Positions 24,730 through 32,095 of a stretch of 32,159 bases of DNA are shown here, piece by piece. Below the pieces are notes generated by a model that was not told the origin of the DNA, searched no databases, and saw only the letters and a program-made list of their open reading frames with translations. The stretch is from Patescibacteria group bacterium. GTDB lineage: Bacteria; Patescibacteriota; Microgenomatia; UBA1400; PJMF01. Positions within the stretch are counted from its first letter, which is position 1. Every line of letters starts with the position of its first letter. The stretch covers positions 1 to 32,159 of the forward strand of contig JAHJBU010000049.1 of assembly GCA_018813375.1 (NCBI GenBank), given 5' to 3'. A program made the position numbers and the translations under genes.

Positions 24730-26040
24730 TCAAATAAGTTGCTTCCTTTGCCTTTCCCAATACCTAGTCTGCCTACATAAAATCTTTGAAGCTTGCTCTG
24801 GGTGAGCCATAATTGCTTTAACTACAATTTCTAAAAAGATAGTATTTTGTGAACCTTTGACTAAAATTAAATCGTGAGGCTCAATTATTTTTTTAACAGT
24901 TCCCAGCGCCTCATAGGAAGTGATAAAAGAATGAATCTTGGTCTTAGCAAATTTTAATTTTTTTAATTTAGGCAAAATATATTTAGCAGTGAGAGGGCCG
25001 ACTAAAATTATTTCATCAGCATTTTTAGAAACTACCTCTGCTAACTTTTCATGATCTTGTTTTTCTTGTTTACCGATCTCACGCATGTCACCTAAAATAG
25101 CTATTTTTTTACCCCTAGCAGAAATTTGGTTCAACATCCTCAGCGTGGCCGAGGTAGGTTCTAAAGAAGAATTATAGGAAGAATCTATAATTACTGAATT
25201 ATTAATTCCTTCTAAGACAGTCATCCTACCTGGCAATAATTTAAATCTTTTTTCTAGAGCATTAACTCCATCTTCAATATTAACTCCAAAATATTCTCCA
25301 GCTAGTAATGCAGAAGCAAACCCTCCAAATGCTTCCTTGAAATGAACCTGATTTGCTAAATTTAAGACAAACTGCTTGCCACCAGCTAAAAATACAAACT
25401 TAGTGCCATTTAAGCTGACATCGTATTTTAATAACTGCATATCAGAATGTTGATTGATAGAAAATTTTTTCTTTTTAGCCCTGATATTTTTTTCTAAATT
25501 AACAATACTGTGGTGATCTGCAGAAAATATAGCTAGGCCATTTTCTGGCAGTGAAGACAATAACTTGCCCTTTTCTGTAGTAATAGCTTTAATTGTATCT
25601 TTGCCTGAAAAATTTGCGCCATGAACATTATTAACATTTAGAAATATTCCCACCATAGGCTTAATAATTTTTAATAGATAAGTCATATTTTTAGGAATCT
25701 GATCACTATCAATTCCCATCTCAACTATTAGCAACTCATATTTGGGCCAATAAAAAATAACCTGCCAAATGCTGAGCAAAATGACCCCAATCCATCTCAA
25801 GCCAGTGTAGTTTTTAATCGGAATACCTAAAAGTTCAAGGGGAATGCCGGTTTCACTATTGCCCTTAAGAGTGCATTTAACTGAGTGCTTTGTTTTTAAA
25901 ACTTCACCAATAGCTTTAACAGTACTAGTTTTTCCAGCACTCCCAGTGACACCAATAATAGTGGGCTTATTTTTTTTGATTTGTAGTCTTGCTATCAAGC
26001 GCAACCACATAAGAATATATTTTTCAGCCTGTTTTTTCAT
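24730..26040 (-). CDS. murF: MurF-like Mur ligase without the N-terminal substrate domain
   Basis: A 436-residue ATP-dependent amide ligase, best taken as the enzyme that adds D-Ala-D-Ala to the UDP-MurNAc tripeptide. The P-loop VTGSAGKTST is at 31-40, followed by NSETGIPLELLG, IVEMGID, NVNNVHGANF, TTEKGKLL and the C-terminal domain with DSSYNSSLEPTSA and ILGDMREIG. In standard MurF the P-loop comes only after an N-terminal domain of about 90-110 residues; here only some 28 residues precede it, and a hydrophobic stretch near 80-97 (IGVILLSIWQVIFYW) interrupts the central domain. It overlaps the ddl stop by 4 nt, which supports the MurF assignment. A related ligase (MurT-like or cyanophycin-like) is a less likely reading. 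Confidence 0.78.
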   Translation of the reverse strand: MKKQAEKYILMWLRLIARLQIKKNKPTIIGVTGSAGKTSTVKAIGEVLKTKHSVKCTLKGNSETGIPLELLGIPIKNYTGLRWIGVILLSIWQVIFYWPKYELLIVEMGIDSDQIPKNMTYLLKIIKPMVGIFLNVNNVHGANFSGKDTIKAITTEKGKLLSSLPENGLAIFSADHHSIVNLEKNIRAKKKKFSINQHSDMQLLKYDVSLNGTKFVFLAGGKQFVLNLANQVHFKEAFGGFASALLAGEYFGVNIEDGVNALEKRFKLLPGRMTVLEGINNSVIIDSSYNSSLEPTSATLRMLNQISARGKKIAILGDMREIGKQEKQDHEKLAEVVSKNADEIILVGPLTAKYILPKLKKLKFAKTKIHSFITSYEALGTVKKIIEPHDLILVKGSQNTIFLEIVVKAIMAHPEQASKILCRQTRYWERQRKQLI

Positions 26041-27089
26041 GGCTGGTATTCATATGAAAGTTGCTGTTTTTCTTGCCATTGTTCCTCAGCAAGCTCTAGT
26101 AGTTTTGTGATTAAATTAGTGTAGGATAATCCAGTTGCATTCCATAGTTTAGGATACATACTAATGGAGGTAAAACCAGGAAGGGTATTAATTTCATTTA
26201 GAAAATATTTGCCAGTTTGTGATTGATAGAAAAAATCAACGCGCGATAATCCAATGCAGTCTAAGGCTTTAAATGTTTGAACAGCTGTGTTTCTAATTAG
26301 CTTGGCAGTTTTTTGAGGGATATTAGCTGGAATGGCTATTTTAATATCATCGGTGATGTATTTAGTTTCGTAGTCATAAAACTGTGTATTTGGGATAATT
26401 TCTCCGCAAACTGAAGCCTCGGGTTCGTGGTTTCCAAGCACTGAAACTTCAATTTCTTTAATATCATTTACACCTTCTTCAACGATAATTTTATGGTCAT
26501 ATTTGAGAGCTTCTAAGACAGCATCTTTGAGAGTTTTTTTAGAATTAACTTTACTAACGCCTACGCTTGAACCCATATTCGCTGGCTTAATAAATAAAGG
26601 GTATTTGAGTTGTTCGTCGATATTTTGAATTATTAAGTTAGGCACATTTTGCCATTGATAACTAGAAAAACCCACGTATTTAGTTTGAGGAATATTGTAA
26701 AAAGCACAGACCTGTTTCTGAATAATTTTATCCATGGCTAGTGCAGAGCCAAGCACTCTAGATCCAACATAAGCTACATTTAATAGTTCTAATAAGCCTT
26801 GCATAGTGCCATCTTCACCGTTTGGACCGTGCAAAATTGGAAAAATAATGTCAGAGTTTAAAATTTGTTTATTTGGGATAAGTGATGGATTTTCTGGCGA
26901 GACAACCTTTCCATTTTTAGTTATACCCTCTACTGTGGCGCCATAGTGCCAATATCCCTGATGAGTAATGCCCATGGCAGTAGTTTTATATAAAGCAGGG
27001 TTGATTTTTTCTTCAATGGATTTTGCAGATTTAACTGAAACTTCATGTTCTCCAGATTTTCCGCCAAAAATAATTAAAACATTTTTCAT
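26037..27089 (-). CDS. ddl: D-alanine--D-alanine ligase
   Basis: A 350-residue ATP-grasp enzyme that makes the D-Ala-D-Ala dipeptide for peptidoglycan. The start FGGKSGEHEVSVKSA (8-22), HGPNGEDGTMQGLLE, the ATP-binding loop KPANMGSSVGVSKV and the metal-binding end FLNEINTLPGFT are all family motifs. The specificity loop reads YDYETKY, with the tyrosine of D-Ala-adding enzymes and not the residues of vancomycin-resistance D-lactate ligases. It hands its product to the overlapping murF-like gene. No Shine-Dalgarno sequence is present; two -10-like hexamers lie in the 32-nt upstream gap. Confidence 0.95.
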   Translation of the reverse strand: MKNVLIIFGGKSGEHEVSVKSAKSIEEKINPALYKTTAMGITHQGYWHYGATVEGITKNGKVVSPENPSLIPNKQILNSDIIFPILHGPNGEDGTMQGLLELLNVAYVGSRVLGSALAMDKIIQKQVCAFYNIPQTKYVGFSSYQWQNVPNLIIQNIDEQLKYPLFIKPANMGSSVGVSKVNSKKTLKDAVLEALKYDHKIIVEEGVNDIKEIEVSVLGNHEPEASVCGEIIPNTQFYDYETKYITDDIKIAIPANIPQKTAKLIRNTAVQTFKALDCIGLSRVDFFYQSQTGKYFLNEINTLPGFTSISMYPKLWNATGLSYTNLITKLLELAEEQWQEKQQLSYEYQP

Positions 27090-27099
27090 ATAGCTCTAT

Positions 27100-27118
27100 T
27101 TTATATAGTTCTATTATA
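27100..27118 (-). promoter_or_regulatory. Two -10-like hexamers before ddl
   Basis: The minus strand has TATAAT (27113-27118) and TATAAA (27100-27105) in the 32-nt gap. The nearer one ends 10 nt before the ddl ATG, predicting a leader of about 4 nt. No Shine-Dalgarno sequence and no clear -35; the region is AT-rich, so one of them may be chance. Confidence 0.35.
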
Positions 27119-27121
27119 ACG

Positions 27122-28525
27122 TTATTTCCTCTTAATCTCGTAACTAGTCAAATGTTTAAGAAAAATAGCTGGGGCGTCTTCTAATAAAAACTGTTGGAAT
27201 TCTTGATAAATAGCCCTACGCTCATTTTTTTCTGCAATTTTACGACCTTTTTCCAATAGAGCATCAATGCGGGTGTTTTTGTAACCAGTAAAATTAGTGC
27301 TTTGTTCTGAATGCCAGAGATTATATTGGTCTGGGTCAGGAGGAATTTCTTGACCAATTAAGAGAGCCTGGAAGTTACTTGTATCAGGAAAATTAGTAAC
27401 TCTAATGCTTACTTGAATTTGAGCATTTACGCATTGATCTTTATCTAAAACAATATCTCCTTCTAGACAAGCTTGATAAGTTTCTGCGCCCAATTTTTCC
27501 CAATCTTTTTTAATTTGTTCAGCTTCAGCCACAAAATTATCTGTGGTCGTCAGCTCAATGTGCGGTGGTTCAAAAGGAATTTCATCTAGGATTCTTTCAA
27601 TTGCACGCTCTGTGTCTAGAATATAAGATTTTCCACCTTCTAGGTATGCCCAAGAATCAGGATTAATAGGTCCCAGAGCTCTTTCTTTTCCCTCTGGCTT
27701 ATTAGTCACATATGATAAAGCTTGGCGAATATTTTTGGGGAAAAGTGGGTGAGAATTATTAAAAAAAACAGCTAAATAGCGGTTATTGTGCAGGCGTTGA
27801 CTAGCCTCAACGTTAGGCCAAGTAGCAATATCATGTGGTGAAGATAGGTCCGGGAGTTCGTCAACCTCCCCTCTTTTGAAAGCCAATATTGCTTCATCTT
27901 CGGTAAAGTAAAAACGATAAATTAATTTTTCTTCGGCACTACTTAGAACTATCTCAGTAATTTTTTGACCTTCTTGTTTGTAGTTTTCTAAAGTATATTT
28001 GCCAATTCCGATTAACATAGGTCGTTTAAAAAATACAAGGTATTTTTTTTGCACAGTTCTAAAAACTGGTTTTGAGACTACAGTGGGGAAAGGCACATAT
28101 TCGTCTGGAAGTTTAAAAATAATATCATTGGGAGTAGTTAAAATTTCTACTTCTTGCAAATTATATTCAATATCACTTGGCTTAAGCTCTTGACCATCTT
28201 GCCATTGGATTCCTTTTTTAACTACGAATCGATAAGTTTTACCACCATCTTCAATAGCCCAACGTTCAGCAAGATATGGGCTAATAGTGTTGTCATCATT
28301 TATTTTAGTCAATCCTGCACTAAGTTGGTTTTGAATATTAAGAGGAAGGCTATACAGGGTGTGTTTGCCAATTAGCCCGATATAACGGCTGGGCTTTTGT
28401 TCTAATTTTTGAGCAATTATAGAAATAAAAAAAGAAAATACTATTAAAGCTCCTGCAATAGAGGTAATCAACACCCAGCCATGTTTTTTAAAGTAAGTGG
28501 TGACGTACCAGTAAATCTTGCGCAT
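27122..28525 (-). CDS. Membrane-anchored family 5 extracellular solute-binding protein
   Basis: A 467-residue protein with an N-terminal anchor helix (about 17-39, no lipobox) and a family-5 (peptide/nickel type) solute-binding domain. Recognisable are LSAGLTKINDDNTISPYLAERW near 67-88, YRFVVKKGIQWQDGQELKPSDIEY (about 95-118), RYLAVFFNNSHP, NIRQALSYVTNK and the end with YNLWHSEQS and NFTGYKNTRIDALLEKGR. It is clearly of the oligopeptide-binding type, yet no permease or ATPase gene is nearby. It lies between secG and ddl, 9 nt after the secG stop. It might scavenge or sense peptides, possibly wall fragments; this is inference. Confidence 0.85.
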   Translation of the reverse strand: MRKIYWYVTTYFKKHGWVLITSIAGALIVFSFFISIIAQKLEQKPSRYIGLIGKHTLYSLPLNIQNQLSAGLTKINDDNTISPYLAERWAIEDGGKTYRFVVKKGIQWQDGQELKPSDIEYNLQEVEILTTPNDIIFKLPDEYVPFPTVVSKPVFRTVQKKYLVFFKRPMLIGIGKYTLENYKQEGQKITEIVLSSAEEKLIYRFYFTEDEAILAFKRGEVDELPDLSSPHDIATWPNVEASQRLHNNRYLAVFFNNSHPLFPKNIRQALSYVTNKPEGKERALGPINPDSWAYLEGGKSYILDTERAIERILDEIPFEPPHIELTTTDNFVAEAEQIKKDWEKLGAETYQACLEGDIVLDKDQCVNAQIQVSIRVTNFPDTSNFQALLIGQEIPPDPDQYNLWHSEQSTNFTGYKNTRIDALLEKGRKIAEKNERRAIYQEFQQFLLEDAPAIFLKHLTSYEIKRK

Positions 28526-28534
28526 GGCTTTATT

Positions 28535-28750
28535 TTAAACCATGATGATAGCTAGAGATACTGCGGCAAAGATTGTGATGGTTGCAATAGTTAAGTAGAA
28601 TAATACTTTTTCTAGCCCTCGTTTCGTGTGATAAGTTTCACCACCTCCGCCCCAAGTTGACCCCAAGCCTGTACCCTGAGCCTGTAGTAAGATTAGGGTG
28701 GCAATAAGAATTGATAAAACTATTTGTGAAATTAGTAAAATATTTTTCAC
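28535..28750 (-). CDS. secG: Protein translocase subunit SecG
   Basis: A 71-residue protein with two transmembrane helices (about 3-20 and 50-70) joined by a cytoplasmic loop holding the SecG pattern QAQGTGLGSTWGGGGETYHT, then KRGLEKVLFYLT. It is the small accessory subunit of SecYEG that aids SecA-driven export. The start is GTG at 28750, favoured by AAGGG a few nucleotides upstream and by the usual SecG length. The gene is 26 nt downstream of rny and 9 nt upstream of the solute-binding protein gene. Confidence 0.93.
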   Translation of the reverse strand: MKNILLISQIVLSILIATLILLQAQGTGLGSTWGGGGETYHTKRGLEKVLFYLTIATITIFAAVSLAIIMV

Positions 28751-28776
28751 CTGTGCCCTTCGGGTATAATTATTTA

Positions 28777-30345
28777 TTACTTAGCCACTGCTTGAGATCT
28801 AGTTTCTCTAATAACAGTGACAGTTACTGTACCAGGATAAGTTAAGTTGTCTTTAATTTCATCTCTAATTTTACTTGCAAGTACTGTAACATCATCATCT
28901 TTTGATTGATTAGGTTTGAGTAAGACTCTAATTTCTCTGCCTGCCTGGATAGCATACGAATTTTCAACCTCTTCGTATTTATTAGCAATTTCTTCTAGTT
29001 TTTCTAATCTTTTTACATATTCATCATAGTTTTCATATCTAGCCCCAGGTCTTGCTCCTGAAATGGCATCAGCTACATAGACAGTCATTTGCTCAGGTCC
29101 TGAAAAAGGTTCATCTTCGTGATGCTGGGCGATACAGTCAACTACCTCTTGGGGTAAGTTGAATTTTTTTGCAATCTTTACTCCCAGTTCAACATGGCTA
29201 CCTTCTACTTCATCAGAAACTTTACCAATGTCATGAAGTAAGCAACCAAGCTTTACAATATTTACATCAAGTCCAAGCTCATGAGCTAGTTTAATCCCAA
29301 TTCGAGTTTCTTCCAGAGTATGTGCAATTAAGTTTTGGCCGTATGAAAAGCGGTATTTAAATTTGCCGATCATTTTCATCAAATCATTGGGGAGATTGTA
29401 AATCCCTATTTCGTGGCATAGTTCTTTACCTGCTTCAAAAGTGATTTTATCAATTTCTTTTTCTACTTTTTCTACGATTTCTTCAATTCTAGTAGGTTGA
29501 ATACGACCGTCTCTAATAAGCCTTTCAAGTGAAATTCTACCAATTTCTCTGCGAACTGGATCAAAGCAAGACAGTCTAACTGATTTAGGGTCAGCGTCTA
29601 GATCAACATCAACTCCAGTGCGTTGTTCAAAGGCGTGGATATTTCTACCTGATTTTCCAATAATTTTTCCTTTAACTTCTTCAGTAGGTAGCTCAACTGT
29701 AGAAATAGTGTACTCAGCCACGTAATCAGTGGCTCCATGCTTCATTGCATCAACAACAATCTCTTGAACCCGACTGTCCGCCTGTTGAGTAGCCTCTTCT
29801 TCTTTTTGACGAATCAGTTGAGCCATTTCTTTTCGGAGGCGTTTTTCTAAATCATCAAAAAGTTGTTTTTTTGCTTCTTGCGTAGTCATTCCAGATACAG
29901 CTTCTAGTTTTGTTAGAATGTTTTGTTCTTTATCAGCTAGTTTTTGTTTAGATTTTTCTAATTGCTGTTTTTGAAGATCAAGGTGTTCTTCTTTTCTATC
30001 AATACTACTCAAGCGATCCTCAATCTTAGATAGCTTGTCATCTAAAGACTGCTGCTGTCTCTCGAGTTTAATATTGAGCTCACGAGCGTTATTTTCAGCC
30101 TCAGATCTAACAGCTAAAGCTTCATCTTTTGCCTCAACAATGATCTCCCTAGCTTTGGCTTTAGCCTCCACAACAATTACTTGAGTATTAATAATTGGAG
30201 TAATTGGTTTAGGCTGAGCCTGTTTTTTGGGTGGTTTAGCTTCAGTTTTTTGATCCTGCTTAGATTTTATCTTGAGATTGCTTGGTTTAGAACCGCTTTT
30301 AGCCTGTGAATCAAATAAACTCGATAAATTACTAAAAAAAGACAT
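28777..30345 (-). CDS. rny: Ribonuclease Y, without N-terminal transmembrane helix
   Basis: A 522-residue endoribonuclease that starts mRNA decay. After a Lys/Pro-rich segment (about 19-50) there is a long charged coiled coil (about 58-190), the KH RNA-binding motif GKIIGKSGR (226-234), the HD phosphohydrolase domain with H371-D372 (LLHDIGK) and a C-terminal domain ending near VTVTVIRET. In B. subtilis and most relatives the first 20-25 residues form a membrane anchor; here that part reads MSFFSNLSSLFDSQ, at most a short amphipathic helix. AAGGAG about 6 nt before the ATG is a strong Shine-Dalgarno site. The promoter lies some 190 nt upstream and gives a long leader. Confidence 0.93.
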   Translation of the reverse strand: MSFFSNLSSLFDSQAKSGSKPSNLKIKSKQDQKTEAKPPKKQAQPKPITPIINTQVIVVEAKAKAREIIVEAKDEALAVRSEAENNARELNIKLERQQQSLDDKLSKIEDRLSSIDRKEEHLDLQKQQLEKSKQKLADKEQNILTKLEAVSGMTTQEAKKQLFDDLEKRLRKEMAQLIRQKEEEATQQADSRVQEIVVDAMKHGATDYVAEYTISTVELPTEEVKGKIIGKSGRNIHAFEQRTGVDVDLDADPKSVRLSCFDPVRREIGRISLERLIRDGRIQPTRIEEIVEKVEKEIDKITFEAGKELCHEIGIYNLPNDLMKMIGKFKYRFSYGQNLIAHTLEETRIGIKLAHELGLDVNIVKLGCLLHDIGKVSDEVEGSHVELGVKIAKKFNLPQEVVDCIAQHHEDEPFSGPEQMTVYVADAISGARPGARYENYDEYVKRLEKLEEIANKYEEVENSYAIQAGREIRVLLKPNQSKDDDVTVLASKIRDEIKDNLTYPGTVTVTVIRETRSQAVAK

Positions 30346-30430
30346 ATTTCTCCTTGCCGTAGTTAGTTTAAGTCAAATAATATTACTACACACAACAGCT
30401 ACTAGAATTGAGAAGTTTAGTTGATTAATA

Positions 30431-30448
30431 CAGCACCATCTGGTACTG
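30431..30448. repeat. Inverted repeat in the rny leader
   Basis: The arms CAGCACCA and TGGTACTG flank a central TC. On the minus-strand rny transcript they fold as CAGUACC-AGAU-GGUGCUG, a 7-bp stem with one G-U pair, about 85 nt before the rny ATG. It could be an operator or an RNA hairpin. Confidence 0.5.
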
Positions 30449-30533
30449 AATGAAAATAAATGTTGCTAACTTTGTACTTCATATCTCTAATATTAATGCA
30501 CTAATTTTGCTGTTTGTGTGCAAGATAAGCACT

Positions 30534-30562
30534 ATTGTACTTAGCGCCAGCGAGTTAGTCAA
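30534..30562 (-). promoter_or_regulatory. Near-consensus sigma70 promoter of rny
   Basis: The minus strand has TTGACT (30557-30562), a spacer of exactly 17 nt and TACAAT (30534-30539), matching consensus in 5 of 6 positions at both hexamers. The predicted start near 30527 leaves an rny leader of about 180 nt. This is the best promoter in the window and also explains most of the 268-nt gap between recA and rny. Confidence 0.72.
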
Positions 30563-30613
30563 TGCGGAGGGCTTTTGGCACGGAAGATTTTTAAGTGCTT
30601 TTAACGCGAAAGT

Positions 30614-31660
30614 TTAATCTATTGCCTTGACTTTTTCCCAGATTTCTTTTTCAATCTCTCGTAGTAATTTTGAGTTTTCCATTAATTTAACTTTAGTCGC
30701 CTCACGGCCTTGAGCAATGACTTCACCTTGATATTTATAGAAACTTCCAGATCTTTCAAGTACTTTTTTACTAACCCCAACATCTATTACGTCTCCCACC
30801 CAAGAAATACCATTTATATCCATATCAAACTCAACGACCTTAAAAGGTGGAGCGAGTTTATTCTTTTTAACCTTAACTCGATGTCTAGTACCAATAATCT
30901 CTTCTCCCTCTTGGATGTTGCCGATTTTTCTAATGTCTAGGCGTTGTGAAGCGTAGAACTTAAGTGCATTTCCACCACTGGTGGTTTCTGGGCTACCAAA
31001 CATGACGCCAATTTTCATTCGGATTTGGTTTGTAAAAATGACCAGAGTATTAGTTTTATTGATAGCTGCAGCTAGTTTTCGCATAGCTTGAGACATAAGC
31101 CTAGCCTGACGGCCAATAGAATGATCACCCATTTCTCCTTCAATTTCTGCTTTTGGCACTAAGGCTGCAACAGAATCTATAACTACCACATCAACTCCTC
31201 CAGATCTAATTAGTGTTTCTGCAATTTCTAAAGCCTGTTCACCATAATCTGGCTGGGAGATTAGCATGTCGTTTACATTTACTCCAATTTTTTCAGCTCT
31301 GATGGGGTCTAGGGAATGTTCTACGTCTATAAAAGCGGCAACCCCACCTTTTTTCTGGGCATTGGCAATACCGTGTAAACACAAAGTAGTTTTACCTGAA
31401 GCTTCTGGGCCGTAGACTTCAACAATTCTTCCCCTGGGAAAACCGCCAATTCCTAAAGCAAGATCTAAGGAAAGTGAGCCAGTAGAAATAGAAGGGAAAT
31501 TTTTATTAGCTTTAAGCGAATCTCCCATTTTCATAATCGAGCCAGAGCCATGTTGTTTATCTATTTGTTGCATAGCAATATTAACCGCTTGATTTTTTTC
31601 AGATTCTTTTACTGGGTTAGTGTCCTCGATTTTAGTACTTTTACTTTTGTTTTTAGCCAT
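30614..31660 (-). CDS. recA: Recombinase RecA
   Basis: A 348-residue homologous recombination ATPase. The Walker A is GPEASGKTT (84-92), Walker B VVVIDSVAALVP, and the L1/L2 DNA-binding regions are seen at EGEMGDHSIGRQARLMSQAMRK-like and the stretch around GSPETTSGGNALKFYAS. The 25-residue charged N-terminal extension before QAVNIAMQQIDKQHG is longer than usual. One small variation is FIDVEHSLDP where most RecA have FIDAEHALDP. AAGGA 6 nt before the ATG is a good ribosome-binding site. I see no recognisable SOS box upstream. It has no clear terminator before the rny promoter. Confidence 0.96.
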   Translation of the reverse strand: MAKNKSKSTKIEDTNPVKESEKNQAVNIAMQQIDKQHGSGSIMKMGDSLKANKNFPSISTGSLSLDLALGIGGFPRGRIVEVYGPEASGKTTLCLHGIANAQKKGGVAAFIDVEHSLDPIRAEKIGVNVNDMLISQPDYGEQALEIAETLIRSGGVDVVVIDSVAALVPKAEIEGEMGDHSIGRQARLMSQAMRKLAAAINKTNTLVIFTNQIRMKIGVMFGSPETTSGGNALKFYASQRLDIRKIGNIQEGEEIIGTRHRVKVKKNKLAPPFKVVEFDMDINGISWVGDVIDVGVSKKVLERSGSFYKYQGEVIAQGREATKVKLMENSKLLREIEKEIWEKVKAID

Positions 31661-31724
31661 AAATTCCTTTCTTTGGGGCAGTGGGTTTTGGGTTTTTTAT
31701 TGTTTATATGAAATCATAGTACTG

Positions 31725-31730
31725 TATAAT
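31725..31730 (+). promoter_or_regulatory. Possible -10 for tRNA-Pro transcript
   Basis: A perfect TATAAT on the plus strand lies 94 nt before the tRNA. The only -35-like candidate, TTGTTT at 31700-31705, is 19 nt away, so support is moderate. Confidence 0.4.
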
Positions 31731-31757
31731 TAATTAGCTTAGAAGTATGAAATTGAT

Positions 31758-31784
31758 GTTTTATTACACAAAGTGTAGTAAAAC
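31758..31784. repeat. 12-bp inverted repeat in the recA/tRNA-Pro divergent region
   Basis: Arms GTTTTATTACAC and GTGTAGTAAAAC are complementary over 12 bp (one G-U type pair) around a central AAA. No T-run follows, so it is not a classical terminator. It lies 98 nt before recA and 40 nt before the tRNA, as an operator would. Confidence 0.6.
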
Positions 31785-31824
31785 TAAGAAATTGCTCTTA
31801 AAAATTTAAAATAAGTTTGAAAAA

Positions 31825-31897
31825 CGGGCTGTGGCGCAGTTGGTAGCGCGCGCGCATGGGGTGCGTGAGGTCGCTGGTTCAAGTCCAGTCAGCCCGA
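31825..31897 (+). tRNA. tRNA-Pro (anticodon GGG)
   Basis: A full cloverleaf can be drawn. The 7-bp acceptor stem is CGGGCTG/CAGCCCG, the D stem GCGC/GCGC, the anticodon stem CGCGC/GCGTG with loop ATGGGGT (anticodon GGG at 31858-31860), then a 5-nt variable region and the T arm GCTGG-TTCAAGT-CCAGT. The discriminator is A. Bases after it are CAT, so CCA is not encoded and must be added. Confidence 0.95.
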
Positions 31898-31898
31898 C

Positions 31899-32069
31899 AT
31901 GAGCCTAAAACAAAAACTAAACTCCATGTACTCTCAACAGCGCAAATTAACTGGGGCTAGGAATAGCGTTAATGATCCTCGTCTAAAAAGAACTTTAGAA
32001 TTAAAACAGCAGATGATGGGGCGAAGAATCGGTAGAATGCAGGCGGATCAAAGAGCAGGTAAAAAGTAG
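31899..32069 (+). CDS. Small basic protein of unknown function
   Basis: A 56-codon ORF, too short to be found by a length filter, starting with an ATG one nucleotide past the tRNA-Pro discriminator base. The product is very basic and polar (ending GRMQADQRAGKK), with no hydrophobic segment, and looks like a small helical RNA- or ribosome-binding protein; I do not recognise it. There is no Shine-Dalgarno sequence, because the upstream bases are the tRNA itself. It is followed after 26 nt by a Nudix-like gene. The clean composition and Arg/Lys/Gln-rich helix pattern favour a real gene, but chance is not excluded. Confidence 0.5.
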   Translation: MSLKQKLNSMYSQQRKLTGARNSVNDPRLKRTLELKQQMMGRRIGRMQADQRAGKK

Positions 32070-32095
32070 ATAAAAATAGAAGGTAGGAGAAATTT

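Noticed and set aside
28751..28770. Terminator between rny and secG (CCCGAAGGG hairpin)
   Set aside because: Only about three G-C pairs and no T-run; the nearby AAGGG works better as the secG ribosome-binding site.
31700..31735. LexA/SOS box upstream of recA
   Set aside because: The CTGT-like piece (ACTGTATAAT) has no matching ACAG half at the right distance, and no Gram-positive-type GAAC-N4-GTTC site is seen.
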